Made by a program: the position numbers and the translations under genes
DNA from: Muricea muricata
Lineage: Eukaryota; Cnidaria; Anthozoa; Malacalcyonacea; Plexauridae
Length of the DNA stretch: 64,000 bases
Reading direction: 5' to 3'
NCBI GenBank assembly: GCA_963855995.1
Contig: OY979717.1
Location: forward strand, 34,916,997-34,980,996
Notes under the pieces: model-generated
The model's database searches: none
The model's input: the letters and a program-made list of their open reading frames with translations, nothing else
What the model was told of the DNA's origin: nothing
Shown: one piece after another, positions 25,847 to 38,700 of the stretch
How the letters are laid out: each line of letters begins with the position of its first letter
How positions within the stretch are numbered: position 1 is the stretch's first letter

Positions 25847-27348
25847 TACAGTGCGAACCATGGTATTAGTTTTATAAGATGTTTATGCCGTGCGTATTCA
25901 AGATGAGCATTGCGTGTTATTCATTAAAACTTACGAACATCAAAACAAAGTTGTGAGAAGATCTGTGCGATGTTGATATTTGATGTTAGTCACGACTAAA
26001 AAATATGGCGTTGTTCCATATTTGAGGTGGACCACGCTATTAGTTTCAAAAAGATGATAACACGATAAGACGTCGTTTTTAACTTAACTGGAAGTGGAAA
26101 CGACATTCTTTAACGTAAAACAGCATAGGTAACAACAAGAGAACGTTTTAATTAGAAAATAAACAAACTTGGTGTCATAGTTGGAGGATTTTTCAAAAAA
26201 TAAGTGGAACGGAAGAAAAGTGGGATTCTGGACTTCTAAATTGGATAGAAATGGGAGGTATTAGGCGTTTGAAGGAGAACTGTTCGTAAATTATCATGAC
26301 CAACGTCTGTCAGCATTTTGAGAAAGTTTGCTTTGCCATATATCTTCAAAACTAGCAACGATGGATTCCTGGTAAGAAATAATAATTCTAAAAGTACCTC
26401 CACTGGTGTCGTGGGATAAACGTTTGGAACTGGATTGAGGCAAAAAATGCTTGAAAGCACAACGGAAGTTTGCCCGTTTGACAGGCAGACCAATCAGCAT
26501 GATAAAGCTTGGAAAATGCATGCATGGGTTAGATTATTGATATTCAATTATGTTATTTGACCGGTGAGGCTAAGGAGTCAACAAAAAAGTGGTAAAGTTC
26601 CGCTGGTAAGAGCGGAAACAGGGATCAGAGGTCTCTTTTGCACATTCAGGCACATATGATGACATGCTGGTCGCTAATAATACGGTTTTAAGTAATTGTT
26701 CTACCACTTCTTGGGCAGTTACCTAAAACCATTTAGCAGAAGCTCCTTTTCCCAGCATTAGGGCATCATCATGTTGATCTCGACTTGTCTGTCAAAAAAT
26801 GAAAATTCCGTTGTGCTTTCATGCACTTTTCGCTTAATCCAGTTTCAAACGTTTCTTCCATGACTGTAGTTAAGGTATATTTTCAGAATCATTATTGCTT
26901 ACCAGGAATCTATCATTGTTAGTTTTGAAGATGTATGGCAAAGCAAACTTTCTCAAAATGTTGACAGACGTTGATCATGATAATTTACGAACAGTTCTCC
27001 TTCAAACGCCTAATACCTCCCATTCTTATCCATTTTAAAAGTCCAGAATCCCAATTTTCTTTTGTTCCACGTATTCTTTGAAAAATCCTCCAACTATGAC
27101 ACCAAGTTCGTTTATTTTTTAACCAAAACATTCTCTTGTTGTTACCTATGTTGTTTTTGGTTAAAGAATGTCGTTTTCACTTCCAATTAAGCTAAAAACG
27201 ACGTCCTATCGTGTTCCAAATATGGAACAACGCCATATTTTTTCAGTCATGTGACTAACATCAAATATCAACATCGCCAGGATCTTCTCACAACTTTGTT
27301 TTGATGTTCGTAAGTTTTAATGAAGAGCACTGCTCGTTTTGCACTGTA
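25847..27348. mobile_element. Foldback element inserted in the LINE relic
   Basis: Ends are TACAGTGC and its complement GCACTGTA. Arms of roughly 480-600 bases match inversely, for example atatggcgttgttccatat at 26004 with its complement near 27222, and tttgccatatatcttcaaaac at 26330 with its complement near 26940. It separates the RT catalytic box from the RT thumb of the host LINE. No transposase was recognised, and no target duplication is obvious. Confidence 0.75.
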
Positions 27349-27990
27349 ATTACCATACACAACGTTTATGAGGCGTCATTTCTTCAAGAGGCCATAACAC
27401 ACTTTGAAGAGAACTCCAGCAAGATGAACCTGATATTAAATGCTCAAAAATGCAAAGTCTAGAGAATAAACAGAAAACACCAGAATATTCCTAAAAGCTA
27501 CATAAAAAGGTGCTCAGTTCGTCGTACTCTGTATTTTGCTCTAGTACGTTAGAACTAAACTATGCGTCTCACGTCTGGTCTCCACAATCCGTTGAACTGA
27601 TCAAACGCATGGAAACTGGAAAGAATATAGAGGCGTGCTGGCAAGTTTATTTTGAATCTGCCGTTCATCTGCGATGTGAGCTATAGTGTATGACTTGAAC
27701 TTAGACCTCATTGACACGAGTTCCTTGATTTAGTGTTATACTTTAAATGTATAAATGGGAAAATAAAGTAACATCCATGACGACGTCCTACCATCATTTC
27801 TGAGCGAGGAAAGAGCAACGCGATCAACTGACCCGGATTGTTTGACGTTCATCACACCTAAGCGTAGGACTGCAACATTCCAGAAACCCTTTATATCCAG
27901 GCGTGCGAAAGTCTGCCGAAAGAGTGGACATCAAAGAACATAAGTATCGCTTGTTTTAAAAGTGGACTGTGCAAGTAATATACGACGAGG

Positions 27991-29312
27991 AAAATCCTAC
28001 AACATGCATAGAAGTATGTATGTTTGTCTTGTGACATGTCCCGTAATTTGTCTTGTTCAAATTCATGTTTTTATTTTAAATTCCAATGGGTGACGTTGTC
28101 GCTGTGTTGTTATGTTAAGTTCATTATGGGTCGATTTTTCGCTCGGGAGGATTTTCCACAGGCACAGACAGGGTAAGAACTCTGATTCTCGGATTTATTC
28201 CTAATTGTAATTTTCTCTTCGTTCTTGTCCTGCGGAAGATTTTTCCTGAATAGAGACTGGCCATGTATGATTCTACTGTATGTGATATAAAATGGGTTAT
28301 GCTCGTTTGTAAGGGCTTTTGTAATTGGCTGAAGCTGTAGCATATACCCTGCCTTGTCTGATATGTTGTTTATTTTTGTTTAATGATTAAAGCTGTTCTG
28401 TGTTCAAGTCTCACAAGATAACATAAGAAGTACACTTGTGGGAGAAGGGGTTTGGGGTGACAAACTTCTGTAGGCTTGCTTGCAAAATTATGGTCAAGAC
28501 GTCATCCCAAAGACTCATTTTTACACTACATTCGATTGCTTATTAGATTGTTATATATTACTAAGGAGATAGCTATGCAACTGTACACACAATTGCTCAC
28601 GTTAAGCGCACACGCGACAAAAGTTTAATATGCGCACACGCGCATACAAGGAGATAGCTATAGCCACACAATACCTATCCGACCATAGCGTGCTTATCAA
28701 CCAGCCAATAACAGATATTAATATAACCAAGTAAATAAAATCTGTTATTGCCTGGTTGCTAAGCACCTATGTGTCCATACTCGTGTCGTCACGTATTGCC
28801 GGAAAATAACAAAATATGAAATATCATTGAGGGGTCGCTTCGTGCGTCGCAGAATTTGTTCGATCGTATGAAAAACTGCATCGTGCGTGTGGAGCTATAT
28901 TTCCGCTTTGCTGTGATGGTATTTGTTTTCGCAGGGAGCGTTTGTACCTCGAGATATTTGCGTTTGAATAACAGCACTTGTCAACCGAGTTACCTGCCTT
29001 GTCCTTTATTTATACCAGTGCCACATGTGCCTTAAATGTCAGTGCCGAAAGCCACTTGGAATCGAACAAAGAGGCACAAAAGTTCTAAATAATACATGTT
29101 AAGCTCATAGTGTTCATAAAATATTTAAAATTTAATGCAAATAATATGAATTTGCTTGTTTCTCTATTATGCTATTCAAATATATTATATAATATTGAAT
29201 ATTCAAAATGGCCGCCGTTGCAACAACTGTACTGCAGGAAACAAAACCTGGAGATTGGGCTGTCTGTGAACAAAATATAATTGCTTTATTATTGTATTTG
29301 CTGTTTTTCTTT
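27991..29312. other. Non-coding stretch with short repeats
   Basis: Includes a twofold direct repeat aaggagatagctat (28562 and 28649) around CG-rich acacgcg motifs. It also has an inverted pair aaccagccaataacagat / atctgttattgcctggttg (28697-28757), probably MITE debris. No gene supported. Confidence 0.45.
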
Positions 29313-29454
<142 letters not shown>

Positions 29455-29589
29455 ATTCTTATCTTTTTCATCAGATCCGAAGAGCTTACAGAAACTGAAG
29501 GAATCATAGAACAAATATGCCAAAGGTATATACGAAATAATTCAATTTCTTCCACTTGAGCGTACTGCAAATTGCGACAACAGGTGTTG

Positions 29590-30890
29590 GTATTATTTAT
29601 GTATTATTTATACACGATCAGGAGTGCTTTATCAGATATGTCTGTTTGCTTGCGAAAGAATTTTCAATACAGATGTTGTATAAGCCGAGAAATTTGAGGT
29701 AAAAGTTTTATGAAAATCCACATGTGTTTTATCGCAAATAAAGACTCCTTCGCGGCTATGATTTCCTTTGTGTTTTGCTGATGATTATTAATGATTTTTG
29801 AAAAATTGTTTAACAACCCCCTATGGCGTTCATTCCGCCTGTGAATTTGGGCACACAATTCGCGATGAACTTTCGTAGACAAGTTCGGTTTGCACAACTA
29901 TACTTAGTAAAGCTAGTCGACTAGTAGTCGAAAGTACCATTTATAAATACGTACATTGCCAAAAATTGCTAACACCCGCAGTTAATATAAAGTTTACAGG
30001 TATATGTGATTTACATCTAATGCACAGACTTGTAAAAACCCGCTGCTTCCTTATTTTACACCGTTTCTGCGGTGTCTGCGTTGTTCAATTTTATAGCAAA
30101 AAGACAACAATTTTAATTGTTATTACTTGTTTATAAAAAAAGCTGAATTTGTGCAATTTTACGTGTATAATTATTTTTTGACACACAAATACAATACAAA
30201 TGACGCCTAATGTCATACACCAAAAAAATTTACCTTGGTACATAAGCGTTTAAGCATTTATCTTGAACAAATTGGAAGAAATAATCAGTAGCAGTGCAAA
30301 TGAACTCATGTTACACACTTTTCGAGATATTTCAGCCGTTAATTTTCTCAGACTGTTAACTAAATGTATAATTGAGAGGCGAAAATATAATAGTTATTCC
30401 GTTGGTAGGCTTAATAGTCATATGGACAAAATTCGTGGCCAATGTCCTTTACAATCCCTATACCGACAAAGAGAGTCGCTTCACGCGAACAAATTGGTTT
30501 TATAATGAACTCATGGCCGCCATTTTCCTTTGGTTATCTTCGTGAATTTTGGCAATTTTCAAAGGAATTTCTGGTTTTATTGTGTTTTCTTCCTAAATTA
30601 TTAACGAGTTCTACAAACCAATTTCAAAAATCATTAATAATTCGCGAGCAAAATACAAAAGAAATCATATAACCGTTAAGAAGTCTCTATATGTAAAAAA
30701 ACACACGTGGTTTTCACAAAACTTTGGCCTCGATTCTTTAGGCTTATACAACATCTATGTTGAGAATACTTTCCCAAACAAACTGAAAAGATTAGTATAA
30801 AGTGTATCGTTTTCGAAGCTATTTAATATACTCACAATTCGTGCTTTATAAAGCACTCCTGCTCGTAGCTATAATAAATGGTATACATAT
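29590..30890. repeat. Inverted repeat next to the LRR exon
   Basis: 29590-29830 on the minus strand resembles 30600-30890 on the plus strand: shared cttatacaacatct, tttttcaaaaatcattaataat and gataaagcactcctg-type blocks. Diverged, and no complete gene. The right arm ends just before the proposed LRR-exon acceptor. Confidence 0.6.
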
Positions 30891-30944
30891 CAAGCACTCT
30901 TATACTCGTGTTTTAAATGCTGTGAAATATATACATTTGTCTAG

Positions 30945-32478
30945 GTTTAGACAATGGATGCCAGAGGTATGTCGAATAGACGATGATGATGATGACAATG
31001 TGGCGCTACTTGCGATACAGTGTGTATATGAAGTGCAGCAAGTGGCTAACATGGAATTATTTGCTTCATTTGCACGTGAAGATGAAGAAGATGAAAAGTT
31101 TGAAGAATTTTGTTTGGCTAACTTGGATATCACACCAGTGAAATCCCCTGCTTTGTTTGAATATCTCAGCTACATGAAGACCTTGCGTAAGTTGGAGTTC
31201 GTAAATTGTACCATAGAGAATTCGACGTTCGCTGAATTGGCTAAATTACTGATCAAGAATAACCAAATTACTGTCATTAAGTTTATGAACATGGACGCAG
31301 ATTGTAAGCATGTTAAACATATTATTGATACACTCGGAGACGAGAGGTGTAAGCTCGCCAGTTTAGAGATATCGAACAGTGAATTAGAAGATGAAGGTGC
31401 TAAACATTTAAGTGATGCACTCAAGAATGACAACTGCAAACTTACCAATCTACAAATTCGTCAAAACAAATTGACAGATGAAGGTGCTAAGTATTTAAGT
31501 GATGCCCTGAAAAGTGTTAACTGCCAACTTATTAAGTTAGACATCCGCCATGGAGAATTCACACATAAAGGTGCTGAATATTTGGGGCATGCTTTGATGA
31601 GTAGCAGTTGTAAACTTACTAATTTAGACATCAGTTACAACAAAATAGCAGATGCTGGAGTTATGTATTTAGGCGAGGCTCTGAAGAATGGCAACTGCAA
31701 ACTTATTCACTTAGACATTAGTTCAAACAACATAACAGATGAAGGTGCTAAATATTTAGGCGATGCTCTACAGAGTGACAATTGCAAACTTACTAATTTA
31801 GACATTAGTGATAACAAGTTAGCAGACGAAGGTGCTAAACATATAGGTGACGCCCTAAAGCATGACAACTGCAAGCTTACAAGTCTACACATTCGTCACA
31901 ATGAGTTAACACATAGATGTACAAAGTTTTTAAGCGAAAACTGCAATCTTACGCATTTGCACATTGGTGATAATAAATTGACAGGTGAAGGTGCTAAATA
32001 TTTAAGAGACTCTCTAAAGAATGGCAACTGTAAACTTACTCATTTAGACATTAGTAAGAATTTATTAACATATGAAGGTGCTGAATATATACATGATGCT
32101 CTGAAGAGTGACAACTGTGAACTTACCAGTTTAAACATCAGTGGCAATAATTTAACAGATGGAGGTGTTGTATATTTAAGTTTTGCTCTGATGAGTGACA
32201 ACTGTAAACTTACCTATTTAGATATGAGTAACAATGAAGTAAGAGACGAAGGTGCTAAACATTTAAGTAATGCTCTGATGAGTGACAACTGCAAACTTAC
32301 ATATTTGGACATAAGTTTCAATCAATTTAGTGGTACCGGTGCTTGTGATTTGTGTAAAGCTCTAAAGAGAAATAACTGCAAACTCACTGATTTACGTGTT
32401 GTTGAAAATGATAATTTCTCAGGAATTACCAAAGAATTGTGGTTCGCTCTAAGGCACACAAATGTAAACGTACTATAA
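30945..32478 (+). CDS. Leucine-rich-repeat exon, probable C-terminal half of the NLR
   Basis: The continuous frame (open from 30802, but the proposed exon starts at 30945 or 30951) begins with RQWMPEVCRID and an acidic run. A linker with CVYEVQQ and REDEEDEKFEEF follows, then about thirteen 28-residue ribonuclease-inhibitor-type LRRs. Their consensus is NCKLTxLDISxNxLxDEGAKYL, separated by xALKSD. The frame ends at TAA 32478 after a degenerate last repeat. This LRR class is typical of NLRC3/NOD-like proteins. It lies on the same strand as the NACHT exon and its phase fits, so I infer one gene. A separate LRR gene starting at an internal ATG (30957) is the alternative. Confidence 0.8.
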
Positions 32479-33204
32479 GTATATATGTGATCTAAGATAT
32501 TGATGGTAATCAAAGAATTTGTTATATTTGAGCAAGTAATTTCAAGTTAGATCTTTGATCATAGTGTAAATAGTCTACAATACTGAGGGAATATGCCATG
32601 TCTAGAAGAACTTTGCGTCGTTTAATTACGCTGCAGCGCTTATGGAAAGGATAACAATCTGACAAATTGCAATTGCAAAGCTTAAACGTTAAGCTCGATC
32701 AAAGCCGCATGCAAATCATAATGCAAGGGCGTTTTGATCAGTTTAAAAATCATGTATATAGAGGTTCAATTTTTAAAGTGTAACGATTAGACACAAAATG
32801 TCTTAAGAAATCTAGGACGAATGTGATCAAACTATAAGTCTTCCGACTTTAGCTTAGTTTTGTACGTTTGCTGAGATTATGCCGCAAAATTTCAAAAAAT
32901 TAAAACAACATTGCATATGTCCCCTTTAAAGTTAATTAAATTGATTTAGATAGTTGTAAATCGATGCTGAACATATTCTTGTAATTAGAAATAAGTATAG
33001 GCATATACATTCTAGTAATTTGGTGAGGCAATGTAGTTAGCACGACTGACCGTTACATTCAGAGGATTGTTGTATTTAAAGTTACCACCAGTAATTAGGA
33101 AGCATTGCTGTATGTAGAATGGCGAAGTTAAGTCGTATTATAGCACACAACTAGTAGTTAAATTCGCGATATTGATGTATTTAGAGTTTCAATATATAAT
33201 AGTT
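32479..33204. other. Non-coding stretch after the LRR exon
   Basis: Presumably 3' UTR and intergenic sequence. No gene or repeat of note was recognised. Confidence 0.4.
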
Positions 33205-33488
33205 TTAAGAGTTCATTGAGATATTGGTGATTATAGAGAGTTTGGCAACCAAGAACGGCCACGCTGGTGAAGCCGTAGTCATGGACAATAGAATTGATAG
33301 TAACTCCAAAGCATAGGCGAGTAAACGGTTAACGTTCACGGTATGGTCTATTAGTTGAATTACCTCAAGGTAAATATCGTATCGGTTTGACAATAATGGA
33401 GTACGTAAGCAAGCGATGTTTCTGATAGCACGGTCCGTAGAATCTTCAATGATGCCAGCTTCATTTATTCGACTAAGGGATGTGAAAT
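33205..33488 (-). CDS. Possible orphan exon, helical-repeat-like
   Basis: On the minus strand an acceptor-like ttcacatcccttag ends at 33484. It precedes an open frame with GIIEDSTDRAIRNIACL, VIQLIDHTVNVNRLLAY and LELLSILL, resembling armadillo-type helical repeats in rhythm only. A donor-like GAG|GTAATT occurs near 33362. No neighbouring exons were found, so this may be a stranded exon or chance. Confidence 0.22.
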
Positions 33489-33592
33489 TTGAATTTATTG
33501 TAAGTATTTTAAAGAACGATAGATGCATTACAGAATGTAGAACATCTTGAAGAAAAATTTTTGAAAAATAATTAACAATTAGATTACGAGCT

Positions 33593-33634
33593 CGAGATTT
33601 CTATGCGGTATGATATCACCGCATAGAAATCGAG
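33593..33634. repeat. Short hairpin
   Basis: Arms cgagatttctatgcggt and accgcatagaaatcg face each other around atgatatc-like sequence. Confidence 0.8.
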
Positions 33635-33751
33635 AGCGAGTAATTTAATTGTTTTACTAGAATCAGAGGTCAAACATGGAATATTCAACAAAAAATTTGA
33701 TTTTTAAGCAATTTTTTTAAAAGAAATCTCTATAGGAAAATGATTGTTTCG

Positions 33752-33788
33752 CTACTCGCTATCTATTGAGGAATAGATAGCGAGTAGA
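33752..33788. repeat. Short hairpin
   Basis: Arms ctactcgctatctatt and aatagatagcgagtag pair perfectly around gagg. Confidence 0.88.
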
Positions 33789-34844
33789 GTAACCAATCAA
33801 ATTACATCATTTGCAATAGTATACTAGTATGATTCTACCAACAAAAAATACAACCGAACGGATATTAAAAACAAATGTCGCAGCCGGGTCGCTTAAAAGT
33901 TTTCTCTCAACCTAGCAAAGCAAAAGTACTGTCGATAGATGCGATCAAGTATCAAAGATACTACCGACCGTACGGTTTCTGGATTGATGTCTTTATCAAT
34001 AGTGTCTGTATAGTTATTTACAATAATACTCTGCGTTATATTTTATTTACGTTCACTAACAGTTTAATTTGCCTGGACAGATGATTAATGTATTCAGATA
34101 TGCTCAAAATTCAAGATGGCGTCGCTATTGATTAAAACCCTTAGCGACTATACGGTCGACGACATCTTCACTTCCACTTTGGGTCGGCCTGCGTGTCAAA
34201 AACTTCGCTTGCCTAAAGAGGTATGATCAACAACATTGCAAAGCGTATATTTGTTTACGTTTTTCAGTCGTTGCACAATAGATGCTACCATTTCTGTAGC
34301 TACGAAGTTGGTAGCTATACAGGGTGTCCCAACAAAGCGGAACTATTAAGAAATTTATTATTTACTCCTTACAACTTTTTTTTGAAACGCTCTGTGATCT
34401 GAAAAGACAAAGAACACAGGGGACAAACACAAAGAAAACAAAAAAATTTGTCCCAAATTTCTTCTATCTGTTCCGGTATTTACCAACCCTGTTAAGTACT
34501 TGATTATACCTTTTTAAACTCTCTACTATATGCTTTTTCTCGCATAATCAATTTTAAATTACTTTGTTTAATGTCGTTGCCGTCTTGGCTTGCCAAACTC
34601 TCTAGTAAAATGATAAACATGATAAATTATGTGAAGCAACATTATATTTGATATATTCAATTAAATTGTGCATTTTTTGACGTGTGTATTTTATTGTGTA
34701 ATAAATTTTCATGTGTAACTCAATATTCATGGCCGTAATTGTCGCATTTGGAGAACCTTCTCCCGTTTATAATCCTCTTCCTAAAGCGTCGACTACGCAG
34801 GCTAACATGCAGGGAGTCAGGGTGAAGTTACGGATCAGAGTACG
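33789..34844. other. Non-coding flank left of the Polinton
   Basis: AT-rich. A single tacagggtgtcccaac motif at 34319 resembles a Tc1/mariner terminus, but no partner end was found. Confidence 0.4.
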
Positions 34845-34850
34845 TACATG
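34845..34850 (+). repeat. Left 6 bp target-site duplication TACATG
   Basis: TACATG directly precedes the AG-starting inverted repeat and is repeated exactly at 59561-59566. Six-base duplications are the Polinton hallmark. Confidence 0.95.
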
Positions 34851-35057
34851 AGCAGTAGGGGTATTGGCCGGGTTTGGGGGGACAAATCCTGCTGGGTCAG
34901 AACCTTTTGAGCGATGGCAACTTGTGAAAATCCCGCCAAAACTTTCTTCTTTTGAGTTAAAAATCACCTTTTGAGCGATGGTTTTTTCCAAAAAAAATTT
35001 CCCACCCTTTTTGGGCGATGTCACTTTTGTAAAAAATTTCGTCCAAGATGGCGGCTC
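34851..35057 (+). repeat. Polinton left terminal inverted repeat
   Basis: It begins AGCAGTAGGGGTATTGGCC and matches the complement of 59352-59560 at well over 85 percent by eye, ending at aagatggcggct. Three direct copies of an ACCTTTTGAGCGATG motif lie inside (34902-34916, 34966-34980, and a diverged one at 35004-35020). Confidence 0.95.
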
Positions 35058-35110
35058 CAAAAAAAAAAATCGCGAAAAATTTTTTTGCCATTTTAGGGTT
35101 AGATAAAACA

Positions 35111-35605
35111 ATGTCGGTCTTACTTAAAGCTAAAAAGCCAATAAACGTCCCTGGAATGGAAATGATCCCGATTAAGACAATGAATGGCGAACCTTATTTT
35201 GTGGAGACGAAAAAATGTTTTTCTTACGGTGTTAAAAGAGATAGTAAATTTAAGACGCTTTCCATGTCTTTAAGATTAGACGAGGAAACCATAAAGACTT
35301 TAAGGGGTATTGTCAAAGAATGTGAAGATCATTTGAATTCTCCATTGACGAAAAAATTATTTTACGGTGACGATGAGAATACAATTTACCCTAAATTAAA
35401 ACCTTCTGTGAAATTTTACGAGGTCGACGGTGAGGAGGTTGACGTTTCGGAGTACGAGGATAAAACTTGCGACGTGAAAGCCGTGTTGGAAGTTACTGGG
35501 ATTTTGTTTAATGGAGACAAAATAGGTTTACAAGTGAAAGTGTATGAGGCGTTAGTGAAAGAGAATGTCCGCAAGCATGTTAGGCTGGTCGGTATGGCTT
35601 TTTAA
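35111..35605 (+). CDS. Polinton terminal gene, possible ssDNA-binding-like protein
   Basis: The frame opens at 35048 inside the TIR, but the ATG at 35111 follows TTAGATAAAACA, the start-proximal box of most genes here, so I prefer it (164 aa). The protein has an N-terminal basic stretch (LKAKKP), a central segment with predicted strands, and an acidic-to-hydrophobic C-terminal part (CDVKAVLEVTGILF, KIGLQVKVYEAL). The alternating strands could form an OB-like fold. Its position directly before the polymerase would suit a replication accessory role. Both the function and the fold are guesses. A hairpin follows 67 bases after the stop. Confidence 0.6.
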   Translation: MSVLLKAKKPINVPGMEMIPIKTMNGEPYFVETKKCFSYGVKRDSKFKTLSMSLRLDEETIKTLRGIVKECEDHLNSPLTKKLFYGDDENTIYPKLKPSVKFYEVDGEEVDVSEYEDKTCDVKAVLEVTGILFNGDKIGLQVKVYEALVKENVRKHVRLVGMAF

Positions 35606-35671
35606 AAAAATCGAGGGAATATTTTTAGGGTTTTTAAGAAAATAACACCTTTTTTTCGATTTGGCATTTGG

Positions 35672-35697
35672 TTTTGTATCTTATTCAAGATACAAAA
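35672..35697 (+). terminator. Gene-junction hairpin H1
   Basis: Perfect 11 bp arms TTTTGTATCTT / AAGATACAAAA with a 4-base loop ATTC, between the first gene and the polymerase ATG at 35740. Confidence 0.6.
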
Positions 35698-35739
35698 AAT
35701 CGACAGCACTTAATTGTGTTGAATAAACAGGGGCTCAAG

Positions 35740-38700
35740 ATGCCAAATAGAAGGAAAGGATTTTTTACCTATAACGGGAAATCACAGTCCATTACCAATA
35801 TTCTGAAAGAACCCGGCGTGTCTGAGTTTTTACAACGGAACGGACCTTTAAGAAGTGGACCGCAACGGAATAAACTCCGGCGGTTATTAAAAGTGGGTGG
35901 AATTACAAAGGACGTCGTAGACACTTATTTACAAGACGCAGTACGAAACAATCGCGATCCTTACATTATTTTACCCCGGCAACGGGGTTCGGTCCGGGTG
36001 AACGGCGAACAAATGACCGCACGACAAGCGTTGGCTCGGTTTCCACTTCTTGGTGGGTATTTACAACAAAAAAGACCGTTGAATGAAAGAGCGTTACGTG
36101 CGAAAGTGTTACGCGAGTTTCGTGCGAACAGAGTCCCCGACCATATTACGTACGAGCAACCGCCACAATTTAATTTGTACGGTAATCATTTTGGGGGAGC
36201 ACGGGTTCGTTATAAACTTAACGATCAGCGTATAAAACATCGTAATTTGGAATCGTTATTTGAGTTCATAAGACCACAGGTTATCGAGTTAATTCGTGCG
36301 AACCGGAATACGAAAGTCGGGCTTAGCGTTAGCCCTTGGATGATACGACGGTCGGGGAATGGTTTTATTCGGCAATTAAAAGGTTTGCATTCTGGAACAA
36401 GATTTGAAAATTTCGAAGATACGAATCCCGAAGCAAGAGTCGACGCGATGTTAGAGGTGATTCGAGAACAATTTCATAGGGTCGAGAGTATGGAAGGTTC
36501 GGGGTGGATGTTAGAGTCGTTCGACCATGTTATGTTAGCGTTTTCTGAAATTCCAGCAATCGTTGGTTCAAGTTATAAACCGTTACCGACGGAATTGGAG
36601 CTTAGACGTGAAAATGGGATCGATAATATCGACAATAACAGGGACGGTAATGATTGTTACTGTTCAAAATATTCAGTAGCCCGTGCAGAATTCCCACCAG
36701 CAAAAAAACCAAAGCAGAAAGAAAATGTTGTTACGAAGAAGTTACGTGAGCAAGCGGACAAGTTTGACTGGACAGGTATAAGTTTCCCGACACCGCTTCA
36801 CGAATGGGATATTTTTGAAAATTTAAACAAAAGATCGGTGCAAATTTTAGGTTGGGATGGTGATGAAAAACAAGTAACATATCTCCGGCATCCTAATACG
36901 AGATACGAAAAAGTTATTCGGTTGTTCTACTACAACGTTCATTATAGCACGATTAGGAATATGTCCGCATTAATGCGGCATAAGATGCACGATCATGCAA
37001 GTTTCTATTGCCCGTATTGCACGTACCATCATCGGACCGCGGATGGGGTAGCTCGGCATAAAAAAGATTGTAAAGCAGAAAAACGGACCGTTGAAAAAAT
37101 GCCAAAAGTAGGTTCGGTTGTTAAATTTGAAAATGTTAAGGACGTAGCATTTAAACCTTTTGTCATTTACGCTGATTTTGAATGTCGGCTCGAGAAAGTG
37201 AATATTCAAAAAGGAGATAAAACGACACAAACGCAAATTCATAAAAGTTTCGGGTATTGTTTACAATTCGTATCGCGTGTAGATCCATCCGAAAGTCGTA
37301 CCATTCAATACACGGCGAAAACGGATAATGAAAATGCTGCCGTACATTTTATACGGGCGGTGACGGATTTGGTTTACGATTTAGGCCAAAAGTATGCAGA
37401 AGATCGACCGATGATCATGACCGAGGAAGATCAAGAAAGTTTTAATAACACAACACGGTGCTGGATTTGTAATAAGGATTTCGTTGACAACGATAAGGTA
37501 AGGGATCATTGTCATTTTACGGGTAAATTCCGTGGCGCGGCACACGGTAAATGTAATTTGGCTTTGAAAAAAGATAAAACGGTTCCTGTTGGTTTTCATA
37601 ATGGTACAAAATATGATTTCCATCTACTTGTTCGTGAATTAGGTCGCGTTAACGGTCATATAAGAACGATTGCACGGAATTCGGAACAATATATTTCTGT
37701 AGAAAAAGCCGTGAAAATTAGCGAAACAACCGTGGTGGATAAAAACGGGGCTCCAAAATTAGATGCGGCTACTAAAAAATGATACGTGGTACATTTGGCT
37801 TGTAGACACGTTAGGTTTTTTACAAGCGAGTTTAGCAAATTGTGTAAAAACGTTTCCGCGATCTGAATTTAAATTATTAAAGCATGAATTTGGAAATGAA
37901 CGTTTTGACGTGTTAATTCATAAAGGTGTTTTCCCCTACGATTGGTTTACGTCGATCAAAAATTTAGAAGTAGATCCTAAAAATTTGGTTAAAGATGATT
38001 TCTATTCGGCATTAAACGACGAACATATTTCCGATGAAGATTATGCACATTTTTTAGATGTTTGCGATAAATTTAATTTAAAAACTATGCGTGATTATCA
38101 CGACTTCTATTGCAAAGTGGATACGGTACAACTTGCGGATATTATGGAATACCAACGGGATAGGTTAATGTCAACGCATGGGCTTGATATTTTACATTCG
38201 TTTACGCTACCAGGATTTTCGTGGAAAGCGGCATTGAAATATACGGGGCAAGAATTAAAATTAATTTCCGACCGCGATATGTACGACTTCATCCAGGAAG
38301 GGAAACGTGGTGGTATTTCTACAATTCCAAATCGGTATGCCAAAGCGAATAATCCATACATGGGATTAATCCGTGACAAACTTCCGATTGAAATTATGCA
38401 AGAGTTAGGGAAACCATTTTCGGTAGGGTCCGTTTGCGAATATTTTTCAGATTTTTCTTCCGGTGAAGTGGAAGACTTAGAACAAAAAATAGCAGACGGT
38501 GAAATTTTCAATCCAGACCAATCATTTTCAACCCGAAGGTTCGAAAGCAAAAAAATTAGCACCCAACTTATTACCGAAGAAAAATTACGTGTGTCATATT
38601 CGTAATTTACACTTGTACAAAACGTTAGGCGTTCAAGTAACACGCATTCATCAAGCTTTAACATTTAACGAATCTGCTTGGTTAAAACCGTATATCGATC

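Larger units (their letters stand above)
23860..27990 (+). pseudogene. Plus-strand LINE relic split by two insertions
   Basis: Forward fragments appear in the expected RT order. The linker (RIRELRRTIKRMLRESRVNYI, NNKDEL) lies at 23900-24160. RT fingers/palm (LANVVPVHKRD, NHRPISLLPLISKELERCV, DMSKAFDKVS) lie at 25225-25640. A VDDTVIFT catalytic box lies near 25830, and thumb sequence (HFEENSSKMNLILNAQKCKV) at about 27397-27456. A C-terminal RT tail lies at 27700-27950. All are frameshifted. Between them are a minus-strand RT fragment and a foldback element. Confidence 0.75.

Noticed and set aside
34319-34340. Single Tc1/mariner-like terminus
   Set aside because: No matching opposite end within a few kilobases, so no element is called.
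35048-35110. ATG inside the left TIR as the start of the first gene
   Set aside because: The matching ATG exists in the right TIR too and lacks the start box. The internal ATGs at 35111 and 59285 carry it. Not excluded, only less likely.
35668-35739. Upstream extension of the polymerase frame
   Set aside because: It has no ATG and reads through hairpin H1; the ATG at 35740 is the first credible start.
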